Shown here piece after piece: positions 1 through 12,100 of a stretch of 64,000 nucleotides of DNA (position 1 is its first letter; every line of letters starts with the position of its first letter). Source of the stretch: Vombatus ursinus (Eukaryota; Chordata; Mammalia; Diprotodontia; Vombatidae); the NCBI RefSeq assembly GCF_900497805.2, contig NW_020954562.1:26774318-26838317 (forward strand), written 5' to 3'. The notes below the pieces were generated by a model. It had not been told where the DNA came from. It ran no database searches and saw nothing but the letters and a program-made list of their open reading frames with translations. Position numbers and translations under genes: made by a program.

Positions 1-205
1 TATGTGGTTTTCTTGGCAAAGATACTGGAGTGGTTTGCCATTTCCTTCTCCAGTTCATTTTACAGATGGGGAAACTAAGGCAAATGGGGATGAGTTACTT
101 ACCCAGGGTCACACAGCTAGTCTGAGGTCAGATATGAACTCAGGAAGATGAGTCTTCCTGACTCCAGGCTTGGCACTTTAATCACTGCACTGTCTAGCTA
201 CCCAC
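1..205 (-). repeat. marsupial CORE-SINE, cut by the window edge
   Basis: Read on the minus strand this is the usual order: a tRNA-derived head (ccacctagct-like, then ggtcacacagctag reversed), the CORE segment with gggtcacacagctag, and the tail ggcaaagatactggagtgg. Closest to the marsupial MIR/WALLSI/MAR1-type SINEs; the subfamily is not determined. Confidence 0.85.
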
Positions 206-215
206 TGGCACAAAA

Positions 216-1455
216 TAAAAGTTGAATAAATGCTTGTTGCTTCTCTCCCTTCTTCTAAGAGTGAGCCCACTTTCCCCAGAGACTGCAGTGGTATTGAGGA
301 CAATGTGCCTCCGAAGTGTTGGGAGAGCATATCTGTATTTTTGTTTTTGCTATATCTTCAAAATAAACATCTCTTTTAAAAAGTTAATTGATGTTAATTA
401 TTTAAAGGGAACTGGGCTGTTATTGACACCTAACAGTGGAGGAAATAACTGGCAAGGTCCCAAGCACAAAGCAATAGAGAACAGGCACCTCCAAACCTGC
501 TAGGGTATTCTCAGAACTCTGGGAGAACAATATATATGTCCTAGTTATGGGATAGTGAGCCAAAGCTCATTTACAGAGAGATAGTTTTCAGTTTTTCAAA
601 GCTCTGTCGTTAGTAGGACACTCTCACTCGGCCTTACAGTGAGGAAGGGAAGGGTATTTCATTCCTCTTTATACTCCAGCAGCAAGGGTCATTGCATTTA
701 CATGGCAGCAAGAATGCATACCTGCCTAGGCAAACCTGGGATTTCCTGAGAAACAGATGTTTCTATCCTTAAGAGTAGCCTTGTGATTTTGAGAGGTTTG
801 AGAGAAGAGAAGAGCACCATTGCCAGAAGAATCTGCAGCTAAGAATACTCATGAGTCATACATGGCTGATTGAAAGATTGAAGGGTTGGGAGTTATCTGA
901 ACAGGACAGGTCAATAAGAAGAATCTGTTGAACAGAACCACGGAATTGTTTTTACTTCCTGGGAGAGTCTAATAGGAGTAATAAGTTCCTGCTTTATGTT
1001 TTATTTATCGAACTACACTTAAGTCTTTGGTGTTTTAAGCATTTCTTTTGAGAAGGAAAAAATAAACAGCTGTCCTGTGCCTGATTTGGTACCTAGAAGG
1101 AACCTAGTTAATCCCTTTTAATGACCTTTTAATGACATGAGCCCTAAATTCAAAGACAGAGATTTTCCCAGAATTTCCAGGTAGGGGCAATGAACCAGAG
1201 AATTCAAGGAAAAGCCTTACACCTTCTCTTTGGGGTCAGATTCAGCCTAAAGAATGAATCTAAGTCTATTTGAGCCCAAGAGACCTTTTTGTAAGTAGGT
1301 GCTTTCTGGGACATGTGTAACATATAAATGTATGCATATCAACAAACACTTGTGTAATACACAGCAAGGGAAATTGGGTTCTAATTCCACTTGTAATTAC
1401 CCATTTATTCTTAGATAAGACCTTCTGGGCTTCATTTTTTTTTTCCTGTGTGGTT
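216..1455. other. upstream intergenic sequence, nothing recognised
   Basis: This AT-rich sequence has no supported gene or clear repeat. A 93-residue open frame at 222-503 has no recognisable domain and overlaps a SINE border, so it is not called. Confidence 0.5.
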
Positions 1456-1905
1456 GGCTTTCTGTTACCTCAAGGATCAAATACAAAATCCTCTGTTTGG
1501 TGTTCAAAGCCCATTTACAACCCATTATAATCCCCTTCCCTTCCTTCCAGTCTTATTATACCCAATTCCTTCCATTTACTTTTCAATCCAGTGACTTAAG
1601 TATCTTTGCTGTTCCTCCAATAAGATACCCCATCTGGAATGCTCTCCTTCCTCATCTCTACTTCCTGGCTTTCTTCAAGTCTCAACTAAAATCCCATCTT
1701 CTACAGGAAGTCTTTCCCAATTCCTCTTCATTCTAGTCTCTTTTCTCTTTTAATTATTTCCTATTTTTCCTGTATACAGCTCAATTGTACAGATTTGTAT
1801 CTATGTTATTAGTTTGTGAGCTTTGCCTCTTTTTGTATACTCAGCACTTAGCACAATGCCCGACACAAAGTAGATCCCTAATCAATGTGTATTGACTGAC
1901 TGACT
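1456..1905 (+). repeat. L2 LINE, 3' end
   Basis: It carries the characteristic L2 3' sequence: atcaaatacaaaatcctctg, then aatgctctccttcctcatct, cttcaagtctcaactaaaatc and agcacttagcacaatgcc, ending in repeated tgac. An open frame at 1497-1736 is the degenerate C-terminus of the L2 polyprotein, not a host gene. Confidence 0.85.
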
Positions 1906-2089
1906 TGATGACTTCTTGGATCCCATCCAGCTCTAACATTATACAATGTCAGAAATCAACTGTGACCCCAGAAACACATTCAATTCACAGAAGCATAAAT
2001 TTAGAATTGGAGTATTCAAGACATCTACTTTCTGCTAGGAACTATCTGGGATTCCCAAGTAAAGTAGCAGAGTTTCATTGGTTCATAGA

Positions 2090-2420
2090 ATGTTAAGTAA
2101 GTGCTGGAAGGGTCTCTGGGGATCACTTAATCCAGGGGCTCTTGACGTTGAGCTTGTTCCTTTTCATATTTTGATAACTATTATTTCAATATAATTGTTT
2201 CCTTTGTGATCCTATGCATGTATTGTGCGCATTTTAAAACACTATTATGAGAAGGGAGCCATAGGCCTTACCAGACTACCAAATGGATGGGTCTATGCCA
2301 CACACACAAAAGAATAAGAAGTCCTGCTCTTGTCCAACTCCATTTTACAAATGGGGAAACTGAGGCTCAGAAAGGAAACGTGATTACACAGCTAGCAAGG
2401 GGTGGAATTTCGAGTCTTTA
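2090..2420 (-). repeat. MIR/CORE-SINE split by a hAT element
   Basis: The left part (to 2132) has the gctggaagggtctctgggga head and the right part (from 2327) has ccattttacaaatggggaa and cacagctagc. The two halves join once 2133-2326 is removed. Confidence 0.8.
2133..2326. mobile_element. nonautonomous hAT-type DNA transposon
   Basis: The terminal inverted repeats are CAGGGGCTCTTGACG at the left and the complement of CAGGACTTCTTATTC at the right. Eight-base flanks ACTTAATC (2125-2132) and CTCTTGTC (2327-2334) are diverged copies of one target. The internal sequence (gataactattatttcaatat) resembles an old mammalian Charlie-type element. There is no transposase. Confidence 0.75.
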
Positions 2421-2608
2421 AATTCTAAGTTAGAAGGTACTGGGAGGAAAGAGAAAAGAATACAAAGGGGGAAACATAACAGTAAAATTTTATTTAATAA
2501 AGACTGAAGAAATTATTTTGGGTTGAAGTCCTTTGCATGAGACAGGGCTGAGCTGCTGTGAACCATGAGTACTACCCAAGCAGCAACTTTGCAGTCTGGA
2601 ATCACGTT

Positions 2609-2685
2609 CTTTTCTTTTCTTTCTTTCCTTACTTCCTTTTCCCTTTCTCTTTTTTTCCTTCTTTCTGTCTTTTCTTTCTTTAACA
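2609..2685. repeat. polypyrimidine tract (TTTC/CTTT-rich)
   Basis: About 75 bases of almost pure C/T on the + strand lie immediately upstream of the CpG island. It is low-complexity sequence. Confidence 0.8.
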
Positions 2686-2844
2686 TCCACTTCAGCAGGC
2701 TTCATACGTTCCCGGAACTATAGAGTCAACAGTCTGCGGACGTGGGGGGAAATAAAACCGGAAGGGACCTGTCCCACAGCATTCACCGTTTTCACACCAC
2801 AGGTGTGGGCGGTGATTCTTTTCTCGGCTGCCTCGCCTTTTAGG

Positions 2845-2910
2845 GCCATCTCCGAACCGGAGGCGAGCCATCTCCGAACCGGAGGCGAGCCATCTCCGAA
2901 CCGGAGGCGA
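2845..2910. repeat. three perfect tandem copies of a 22-bp dyad unit
   Basis: The unit gccatctccgaaccggaggc plus ga is repeated three times without a mismatch (2845-2866, 2867-2888, 2889-2910). Each unit holds the inverted repeat CTCCG-AAC-CGGAG. The array lies inside the CpG island about 240-305 bp upstream of the start codon. Confidence 0.95.
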
Positions 2911-3150
2911 GCCTGCTCCGCGCTTCCGGCTCCTCTTTTCGGCCTGGTTCTCTCATGAGGAAGCCAGAACACGTCAGTCGCCGAGGGACGTTTTAGGAAG
3001 GCGCACCCGGCTTCGCTTCCGGTGTCTCCCGGTAGTTTCCCCCGGCGCACGTGGGTTCCCGAGAAGTTTGGGGCGGGCAGGGGGCGTCGCACGCGTGGAC
3101 TGTGAGGTCGAGTGGGGACGGCGAGCCCTGGCGGCGACATCGACGTCATC

Positions 3151-3153
3151 ATG
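3151..3153 (+). CDS. TMA16: TMA16 coding exon 1: initiator ATG only
   Basis: The start codon sits at the very end of the first exon and is followed at once by the donor gtgagc. Exon 2 opens in frame with CCA (Pro2), as in the human MPK start. Exon 2 has no ATG before the conserved block, so the start must come from an upstream exon; this ATG in the CpG island is the only candidate with a donor in the right phase. The 5' UTR upstream probably starts between about 2930 and 3120, but the transcription start cannot be placed from sequence alone. Confidence 0.8.
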
Positions 3154-6100
3154 GTGAGCACGCGCAGGGTGGGGTGAGGGAGGATGTGGGATGGGGCGCT
3201 CTGCCCCCGGCGGGGCGGCGGGGAAAGGGAACTTTCGGAGCAAGTGCAGGGAGGCGGGGCGTCCACTCAGAAGTCCGAGTTCGGACCCTCGCGGCGTCCC
3301 GGAACACCCTGGAGCGGCTCCGAGAGTGATTGAGATTGGGGTCCCGCCACACCTTCTAGTTAGCCCCGGGCCCGACATACTGTAGGCGCTTAATGGATGC
3401 TTGTTGCCTTGACCTTCGACATTTCACTTAGCTCCCTCACCTCAAAAGGTCATTAAGCCCAACTTTGCAGAAGGGGAAACTGAGGCCCAGAGGGAAGTGT
3501 CCGGAAGCAGAAAGCTAATTAGTGGGACTAGAACCCAGGTTCCTTTGCGCCTTGCTTCAGTGTGGTCTATACGGGTGTGTTGCTGCATGTTTGTTACTTT
3601 CTGAGCCTCAGCTTTCTCATCTGTTAAATGGGTGTAATAATAGGAAGTCATCAGGTATTTATTGAGTGCTTCCCCTGTGCCAGCCCTCAGCCTCCACCTG
3701 GCACTTTGTAGGTGCTTAATAAATGTTAGTTGACTGACTGCCAGGACCTGCGTTACATGCTGGGATACCTGTATGTAGCTTGCTTCGTATATATTTGCAT
3801 GTTGTCTTCCTCATTAGATTGTAAGATTCTTGAGGGCTGGGACCTGTCTTTTGCCTCTCTTTGTATCCTTAGCGCATAGCATAGTGTTTGGCTATAGTAG
3901 GAGCTTTTCCTCCCAACCCCTATTTGAAGGTAGTTCATAGGCTAATGGGCCTTTTCTAGCCAAGGTCTTTTAACTGGTCTCGGTTTGACTGAGGTAGGGC
4001 TCTTTCAGTGTTTAAATCTTAGTAAAAAAAAATGAGGTAAAGAATGGTTTCTTTAAAAAAAAAAAAAAGATCTGGGAGGGTTTATGGCCAAAACAGAAAC
4101 AATTGTTATTTACATTCTTTCTGAGCCAATCAGGGTCCAAACTGTGACCAAGTAGGGCTTGGTCTGGGACCAGAGTGATTTGGGATTAAGACTTGGTGTT
4201 TAAGAGAAAAAGCAAAACAAAAGTAAAAAAAAAAAAAATCACTGCATAGTGGACCTTGTCCAGTTGTACAGATCCATATCTGGCCACTGGACCCACATGG
4301 CTCTGGAGGAAAGACTGGTGACTTTGCACTCACTTAAATCCAATTCACTTGCATGTCATGACATCACATCCCTGATGTCATGGTCCTCTTAGAGAATGGA
4401 GGACAAACAGCACCTATCTCACAGGGTTATCAGGAGGATTGAATGAGGTGATGCATCTCAACTTTGGTTTCCTTACCTGTTGAGGATATGAGGCTAGGCA
4501 CAGGTAGGTGGTGCAGTGGATAGAACCTCATGCCTGGAGTCAGGAAGACCTAAGTTCAAATGCTACCTTGGACACCTATTAGTTGTATGACCCTTGGCAA
4601 GTCATTTAACCTCTGTTTACCTCAGTTTCCTCATCTGTAAAATGAACGAGATGGCAAACCACTGTAGTATCTTTGCCAAGAAAACCCCAAATGGGGTCAT
4701 GAAGAGTTGGATGAGACTGAAAATGACTGAACAACAGCAAACATTTATATAGTACCTTCTCTGTGCCAGACACTGTGCTAAGCACTTTACAATTATCTCA
4801 TTTGAACCTGTGGAAGTAGGTGCTATTATTGTCCTCATTTTACAGGTGAGGAAACTGAGGCAAGTAGAGGTTAAATGACTTACCCAAGGTCACACAGCTA
4901 GTAAATGATAATAATGGTGATGATGACAAGGATGATGATGATAGCTGACATTTCTATAGCACTGTGCTTGACACTGTGCAAAGTGCTGTACAATTATTAT
5001 ATCATTTGATCTTCACAACAACCTTGGGAATTAGGTGCTATTGTTGTTCTCATGTTGAGGAAACTCAGGTAAACAAGCCAATTGACTTGCGGAGGGCCAC
5101 ACAGCTAGGATGTATCTGAGGTAGCACTTTAGACCCTGCTATCTGATGAGATGCTAATGATGGAACCCTAAAAGGCCCTGGACTTTCCCAAGGTGGGCCA
5201 GGTTCCTGGAGTTTGCCTGGGGCACCTGGCCTTTCCCAGTCCCTTACATTGTGATTTTTGACCCTGCCCCAGTCTTCAATTCTCTGTTACCTCTAACCTA
5301 GCCCTGCCCTTTATTGTCTGTTACCTTCAGACCTCCCAGCTTCTCACCAGTAATTCCATCTAGATCTCTTTTCTTTGTGGCCCTGGTCCCCTCCTCTTCT
5401 GTTACCTCCCAGTCACCCCATGCTATTGGCCACACTATAAAAAGCTCAGTCTCCTCTACCAAAGGACTCAGATTCCTTAAAGAGTCTGGCCCACTTCTAT
5501 TGGCAATATAATAAACCTTGTTTCTGCTCAGATTCTTAAAATCTGGCCAATAGCGCAGACTCACTAGGAATCTTGCTCACCCCAGTAGTCGGTGTTTTAA
5601 TAAACCTTGTGTCTGGCTAAAAGAAGGCTTGGGTTGAATTCATTTGAGGCAAGACCCATGTCATTTGCTCTTGAATTTTGGGGTTCCCAGCACCCTTAGA
5701 CCTCAACACTATCCACTGCACCACCTGGCTATAGAGTGCTCGAACTGGAGTCAAGAAGATTTGAATTCAAATCCTGCCTCAGACTCTATTTAGCTGTATG
5801 AACCTGAACAAGTCACTTACCCTCTGTTACTCAGTTTCCTTAAAAGTAAAATGGGAATATCTCACAGAGTTGTTGTGAGAATTAAATGAGACAATATTTG
5901 TAAAGTGCTTAGCATAGTGTTTGGCACATAGTAGGTGCCTACTAAATGCTTTTCCCTTCCTCCACTCCCCCAATTCATCTGTACTCACACAAGGCAGTAA
6001 CTGTTATAAGCTGAGGCTCACCCCTGTCTTCTGTCCTGAAGATGTGAGTGCCAAATTCCATGCATTTGGAAACTAAGGGCCTCTCTTGCTTTATGGTTTT

Positions 6101-9100
6101 GTGATGTGGGGCCGGCCAGTCACATCTGTGAACCCCAAACCCCATAAACCAAATCTGAAACAGTTTGCTCTATGAAACAAGTGAAATTGGGGTACACATG
6201 TCTACAGTTTAATTTCTCAAAGTGGCTTGACATATATGGGAGTTCAGTCCAAAAGTGAGCCCCCCTCAGGGGGCCAGTTCAGAACTGGCTTGGTTTGGGA
6301 TTTTGGGGTACAGCCGTTATATGCCCTTTGACGAGTAAGTGTTTCCAAGGGAGTGCCAGTCAACCATGATTGGTCGACATATTAGGAGTGGGTGAGTTCC
6401 TTAGATCACTCAAAATCCACAGGGGCCTATATTGCCTGCCATCCAAGGAAATACCACCCCCAGTCTTGGAGTAGATAAAATCAATTTATGCCTGGTTTGG
6501 AGTTTGACCTAGATAAGAAGATTCAATGTAGTCTCACTATCAGAGATATCCTTCCGAAGAATTTTGAAGCACTAGCTGGCAGGGGGGAGCTCCCAGTCTC
6601 CAAGACACATTACCAAGAGAAATCATTTTTAACATACCCTATGGGAATGCTGGAGAGGATGAGGTTAGAATTCCAACCCAGACCTATAACTAACTGGCCC
6701 TGGGCCTTTTAACCTCTTTCTTCCTGTGTGAAATGGAGAAAATTTATCAGTATTGTTATCAAGATCAGTGTAAAGATTGAGTGACAACTTATCTAGTGTT
6801 ATTCTCCCCTCAGGGACTCCATTTTCTCACCTTTAGAATAAGATCAGTTTTAATGGCTCTCAATGCTTCCTTGCTTTGGCTCCCAGAATCCTTAGACTCC
6901 AGATATAAATATCACTTTTGTTATATATTAGCTGCACCTTTGACAACTTGAATCTTTACCTTCATACCTCCAGCAGCTGGCACAGAGTAGACGATAAACC
7001 TTTGTGAGAAATTGAAGTAGGTGAGCATCTATGTATCTCAGTTAGAGTATTAAAATAATAAAGCTCAGTTTGTGGAGTGCTGTGAAAGGGATGACAAATG
7101 CTGAGATTTGTGGAGATCTGACTTCTCATCTTGAGTTTTCCTCTAGTCTTGCCTAAGTCACTGTCATTAGAGAATTGTGAGGTCTTCTAGTTCAGCTTCC
7201 ATTCCCTAAGGCACATACTGGTGAAGGTATCTGCTTGAGTTCTTGAGTTGAAACCATACTTCAAATTGCAGTTTTTCTACTGGTCCATGGAGTTGTTGAA
7301 CAGAAAGGACCTTTGGGGGCTCAGTGTGTCCCTCTGGTTTGAACAAGAATAGACCTGTTACTGCTGCCATCATCCAAGGGAATGGTGTTAGAAAACTGGG
7401 GGTCATGATTTTTTTGCGGGTGTGTCTCACCTCTGATCTTCAGAGAAATCAAGTCTTCTATTTTCATATTATTTTTCTCTTGAAGACAAATGGTTTTTAT
7501 AGTGGGTAAAGGAGACCTTAATGGAGAAATTCAGTCAACAAGTATGTATTAAATAACAATGTGAGCAAGCACTGTGCCAGGTGCTGGGAATACAAAGCTG
7601 ACAAGCTGTGTTTGCCCTCAAGAAGCTCACTGTCTATTGGGAAATTCTCCTAAGGAGTTTGTATTCAGTATACATGGAGAAGTAAGGGGAGAGAGAGACT
7701 TAGAAATGTTGATTGGTTGATTCTACTTAACACTTGGTGTCCCCAAAAGTCTTAGTGCAGTTTTAAGCTTCAGTATCTTATGTTTTTTGTTTTTTTTGGC
7801 TAAGCAATGGGGTTAAGTGACTTGCCCAGGGTAACACAGCTAGTAAGTGTCAAGTGTCTGAGGCCAGATTTGAACTCAGGTCCACCTGACTCCAGGGCTG
7901 GTGCTCTATCCACTGTACCACCTATCTGCCGCTTCAGTAGCTTATATACTTGTTTTTTCCATTTTACTTCTTTCTATTACTTCATTCTTAGTATTTTTAT
8001 CCCTGTTGCCTAGCAGGCTGTCATTGGCACTTAATAAATGCTTGTTGATTGATTCTAATGGAAGACAAGTACATATAGTATATGCAGAATAAATATAAAT
8101 GTTAAATAAAGGAATAAATACAAGGTGGTTAGACACAAGGTAGTAGGGTACTAGCAGTTTTGGGGATCAGGAAATGCTTAATGTAGGTGGTGCTTGAGGT
8201 GAGTCTTGAGAGAAGAGAGGGATTCTGTGAAGTAGAATTCTAAGTGAGAATACAATCCAGGAATGCGGCATGTCCAGTACAGAGGCATAGAGGTAGAGAT
8301 GGAGTGTGTGAGGAACAGAAAGCCAGTTTGACCAGATTGAAGTGTGATGGAGGAATAATACACAGTATGGTAGGAAAGATGGGTTGGAGTCTGGTTATAA
8401 AGGACTTCAGAGCTAAATAGAGTTTATATTTTATCTTAGAGGTAATAGATTGGGGTTTATTGAGTAGGATGGTGACATGGTCACATATGCAGTAAAGAAA
8501 AATAACCTTGGCAGCTGTGTGGAAGCACAGATTGGAGAAGAGAGACTGACAGCTAGGAGATTAATAGTCCAGGTGAGACCAATGAGGAGGCTATTGCACT
8601 AGTCTAGGTGACAGAGCCTGGAATTAAAACTGATTTCTCTGGGAGTGGGAAGGAGAGAACACGTGATGGGGATAAAAATCAACCCTTTTCATATGACTGG
8701 ATGGGGGGTGCAGTCTGAGGAAAATGGAAGAGTGGAGAATGACTCTAAGGTTGCAAATCAGGGGGATTGGAGAGAATGCCCATGGCCTCAACTGAAACAA
8801 GGAGATTTGGAGGAAGGCTGGATTTAGTGAAGAAGATGGTGATGTATTGGGATTCAGAAGCTTCTGTCTAGATAGAGATGTAGGCAGTTGGTGTAAGTAG
8901 AACTTAGGGATGATATTAAAGATGGGTATGTAGTTTTGGGAGCTGTCTGCATTGTGGCCTGTGAGGACTGAGGACATATATGAGAGAGAGAGACAGAGAA
9001 TGCATAGGAGGAGAAGGCCCAAGATGGAGCTCTGGGGGATACTGAGGCTTAGGAGAAAATTCATGGATGTTGACCCTGTAAAGTAGGTCAGGAAAGTAGT

Positions 9101-12100
9101 CAGTCAGTTAGCATTTATTAATTATACATTTACTATGTGCCAGGCACTGTTCTAAGTGTTGGGGTTATAAAGAGAGTTATTTCTCTCACAGATCTCATAA
9201 TCTGAGGGGGAGGCAACATTCAAAAAACTGTGTACAAACAAGATGTATATGGGGATAATCTCTGAGGGAAAGCACCAAGACTAAGGAGGGCTGGATCAGA
9301 CTTCTTGCAGAAGTTGGAATTTTGGCTGAGATTTAAAGGAAGTCAGGAAGCAGAGATGAGAGGGAGAGAATCCTGGGTATTGGGGGATAGCCTGTAAAAT
9401 TGCCCAGAGTTGGGACATATGGAGTATTTTGTACAGGAGCAGCAGGGAGGCCATTGTCAATGGATAGCAGAGTTCTTTTGGGTTGGGGGGAGAGGGGAGA
9501 AGAGTTGGAAGGAATAAGAGGACTGGAAAAGTGGGGGATTGGGTGAATCATCTATCAAAAGATAGTTTGAGGGGAGTGAAGAAGGCAAGTCAACACATTT
9601 TAAGGATTGATAGGGCCTGGGACTGTTTCTGGACAGAAGAAAAGGAGAATATGAAGATAAAAGAAAGGAGTATGGATGACTGAAAGTTGCAGGCTTTCTG
9701 AGGAGATGCTGGGGGAAGCAAGCAAGTAGAAGACTTAACTTTGTCTAGGAGAAAGGCTGATTCATTTGAGATGGGAACAGAGGAGCTGAGAAAGCAAGAT
9801 AACTTCGGGTGGTTTTGAAGTATTGGGGAGGGAAGAGAAATTCATTGTGGTTGGTCTCTTGTGTTCTTGGGATAGTAGGACTTGAGGTTCTCCAGTAACC
9901 TGGAGGAGGTTGCTATATGTGTATGGAGAATGTAGAATGTTGGTACCCTGAAGACAGGGTTGTTTTTGTTTCTGCCTTTATATCCCTAGGGCTCAACATT
10001 TAGTAAATGCCTGGCCTTATTATTATAGCCTTAATAAATGGAGGCTGAATTGAATTGAAGGAAAGAGACTGGATTTGGAATAGTAACTGTTGTGAATATC
10101 ATAGAAAGTTAATCACAGAAGCATAAAAGAATTTCTATGGAGCACTGAGGAACCAGCTGAGATTAGTTAGCATATGTTTGTATTGGAAACAGATGTCCAC
10201 AGGTGTTTGACTTCCAGCATTAGGAGAGTAGGAGCAGAGAAGGCAGATGGTGGGCAAAATGCAGGATTGGGTTTTGGCGAGATATGAAGAGTAGTAGGAA
10301 AAGGTAGCAAGGGAATCAAGAGGAGAGCAGAGCTTAGAGTAGAAATGATTATAACCTTGGGATTAGGACTGCAGAAGGAGAGAAAGTGAGGCCAGAAAGC
10401 AGGAGAGATGAATATTGAGAGCAGAAGTGGGCTCGGTGCCTGGGGGGTTGAGGGGAAAGAGGGGTCAAAATCAGGATGGACACTAGGATTGGGAAGAATG
10501 AGATTCAGTGAGTGATGGAAGGATTGGTGGTAACAACTTCCTATCATTCAAGAGAGGAATTTCAGGGTTCTGAATCATGAAGGGAGAATTTTTATGGGTG
10601 ATGGTAAGGTCGAGGAAGGGCATGACTATCCCTGTGTTGGGCTGAAATGGAGTGAAGATGCAGGTCAAGAGAGTTGGGATTGATGATATGAGAGGCCAGA
10701 ATATTTGAAGAATGTGTGCTTGTAGACTGAAGTCCATGTGAATGAGGGCATGGGTTAAGGTGGAGAAACAGAATGAGAGTAGGGTCCTGAACTTCTTTAG
10801 AAAGGCTAGGGAATGACCTCAGGGCAGGTAAATTGCTATAGCCAGGATCTGGAAGGGATGAAAGACTTTTAAAGTAACACTCAAAGGAGGGGAGGTTGCT
10901 AAGTGATGTTAGTGGATGGGCCAGTGGAAAACCAAAAGAGGATGTGAGAGGAGTATCAACTACCAGGCAAGTATGGTGGTCAGTCAATCTCTAGGATCAT
11001 AGATTTAGAGGTGGGGAGCCTGTTTGGGGAGTTATTTTTCAGGGAGTGGATAATATGGAAGGTGTATGAGGTGAAGAGATCAATTAATAGGCATTTAAGC
11101 ACTGACAAAGTACCAGGTCCAGATGCTAAGTGGTAGATAAAGGACAAAAGGAAGTTTATTATTCAATGTGATTTCAGAGGGCAAAGTGTTTTAGAGCATG
11201 AAGAATAGGATTGGAATAGATGAGAGAAGAGGGTATTTTTCTCCTAATTCACAGGTATTAGGAGAGGAGGTAGTGGGAATTTGCTAGCCATCGGATGGAG
11301 AAATTAAGCAGTTTAATAAGCATTTAGCGAGTGCCTACTAGGTAGAAGGTATTGGACAAACTGACAAAAATAAAACTGCCTCTGTCTCAAGGAGCTTATG
11401 TTCTTCTGAGGGGATGCAACATGGATGCAGATAAGTAAATGTATCCAAAATAAATACAAAGTAGTTAAGGGGATGCACTAATAGCTGGAATAATCAGGAA
11501 AGACCTCAATGTCAGCTCCACTGAACCTTAGAAGGTGCTTCTAAGCAGTCCCTCTGTCACACAGCTGTCAATAATCTTTCAAATGTTAAGAGGTGGAGGC
11601 AAGATGCAATACTGGGTGGACCTCAGGAGAGAGGTGAGGACTGGAAATGTAGATTTGGGATTCATCTTCATAGAGATAATAGTTCAGCCAGTGGGAGATG
11701 AAGTTGCAGAGTGAGAGAAAGGAATACTTAGGACATAACCCCTGAGGTAAGCCCGCATACAGGGGCTGGGACGTTGAGAAGTACCATTTGAAAGGGAGCG
11801 TGGTATTAGAATCAGAGACTCATAATAGTTTTCATTCAAACATCAGGAGGGCAGTGGGGAGTAGATATCTGGTGATCTGATCTCTGGGGCCTCTCTGAGA
11901 ATACCCTGTATGTGGAACTTGAACTTGGCTCCCAGGCTGGGGTTCTGAGTCTCTATCATGTCCTTCTGACTTCCAGAAGCTCAAGACCTCTGGGGGTAAT
12001 TCTTCAGTGGAGGCCCTTGTGTGCCTCAGGCTCCAAGAGGCTATTTCATCTTATCTTGAGAACTTGATTTCACTTGCCATTTTGCACTGTGTGCCTGAAG

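Larger units (their letters stand above)
2750..3390 (+). promoter_or_regulatory. CpG-island promoter of TMA16
   Basis: This is the only CpG-rich stretch in the window, in sharp contrast to the CpG-poor, AT-rich surroundings. It spans the start-codon exon. ETS/GABP-like elements are CCGGAAGGG at 2758-2766, CGCTTCCGG at 2921-2929 and CGCTTCCGG at 3014-3022. A CRE-like CGACGTCA lies at 3141-3148, just upstream of the ATG. No TATA box is seen near the start, which fits a dispersed housekeeping promoter. CpG islands are often bidirectional, but I found no supported gene on the minus strand to the left. Confidence 0.85.

Noticed and set aside
2718-3378. Long minus-strand frames (182 and 134 residues) across the CpG island
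   Set aside because: High GC removes stop codons. The frames include the three-copy 22-bp repeat and cross the TMA16 start exon, with no recognisable protein.
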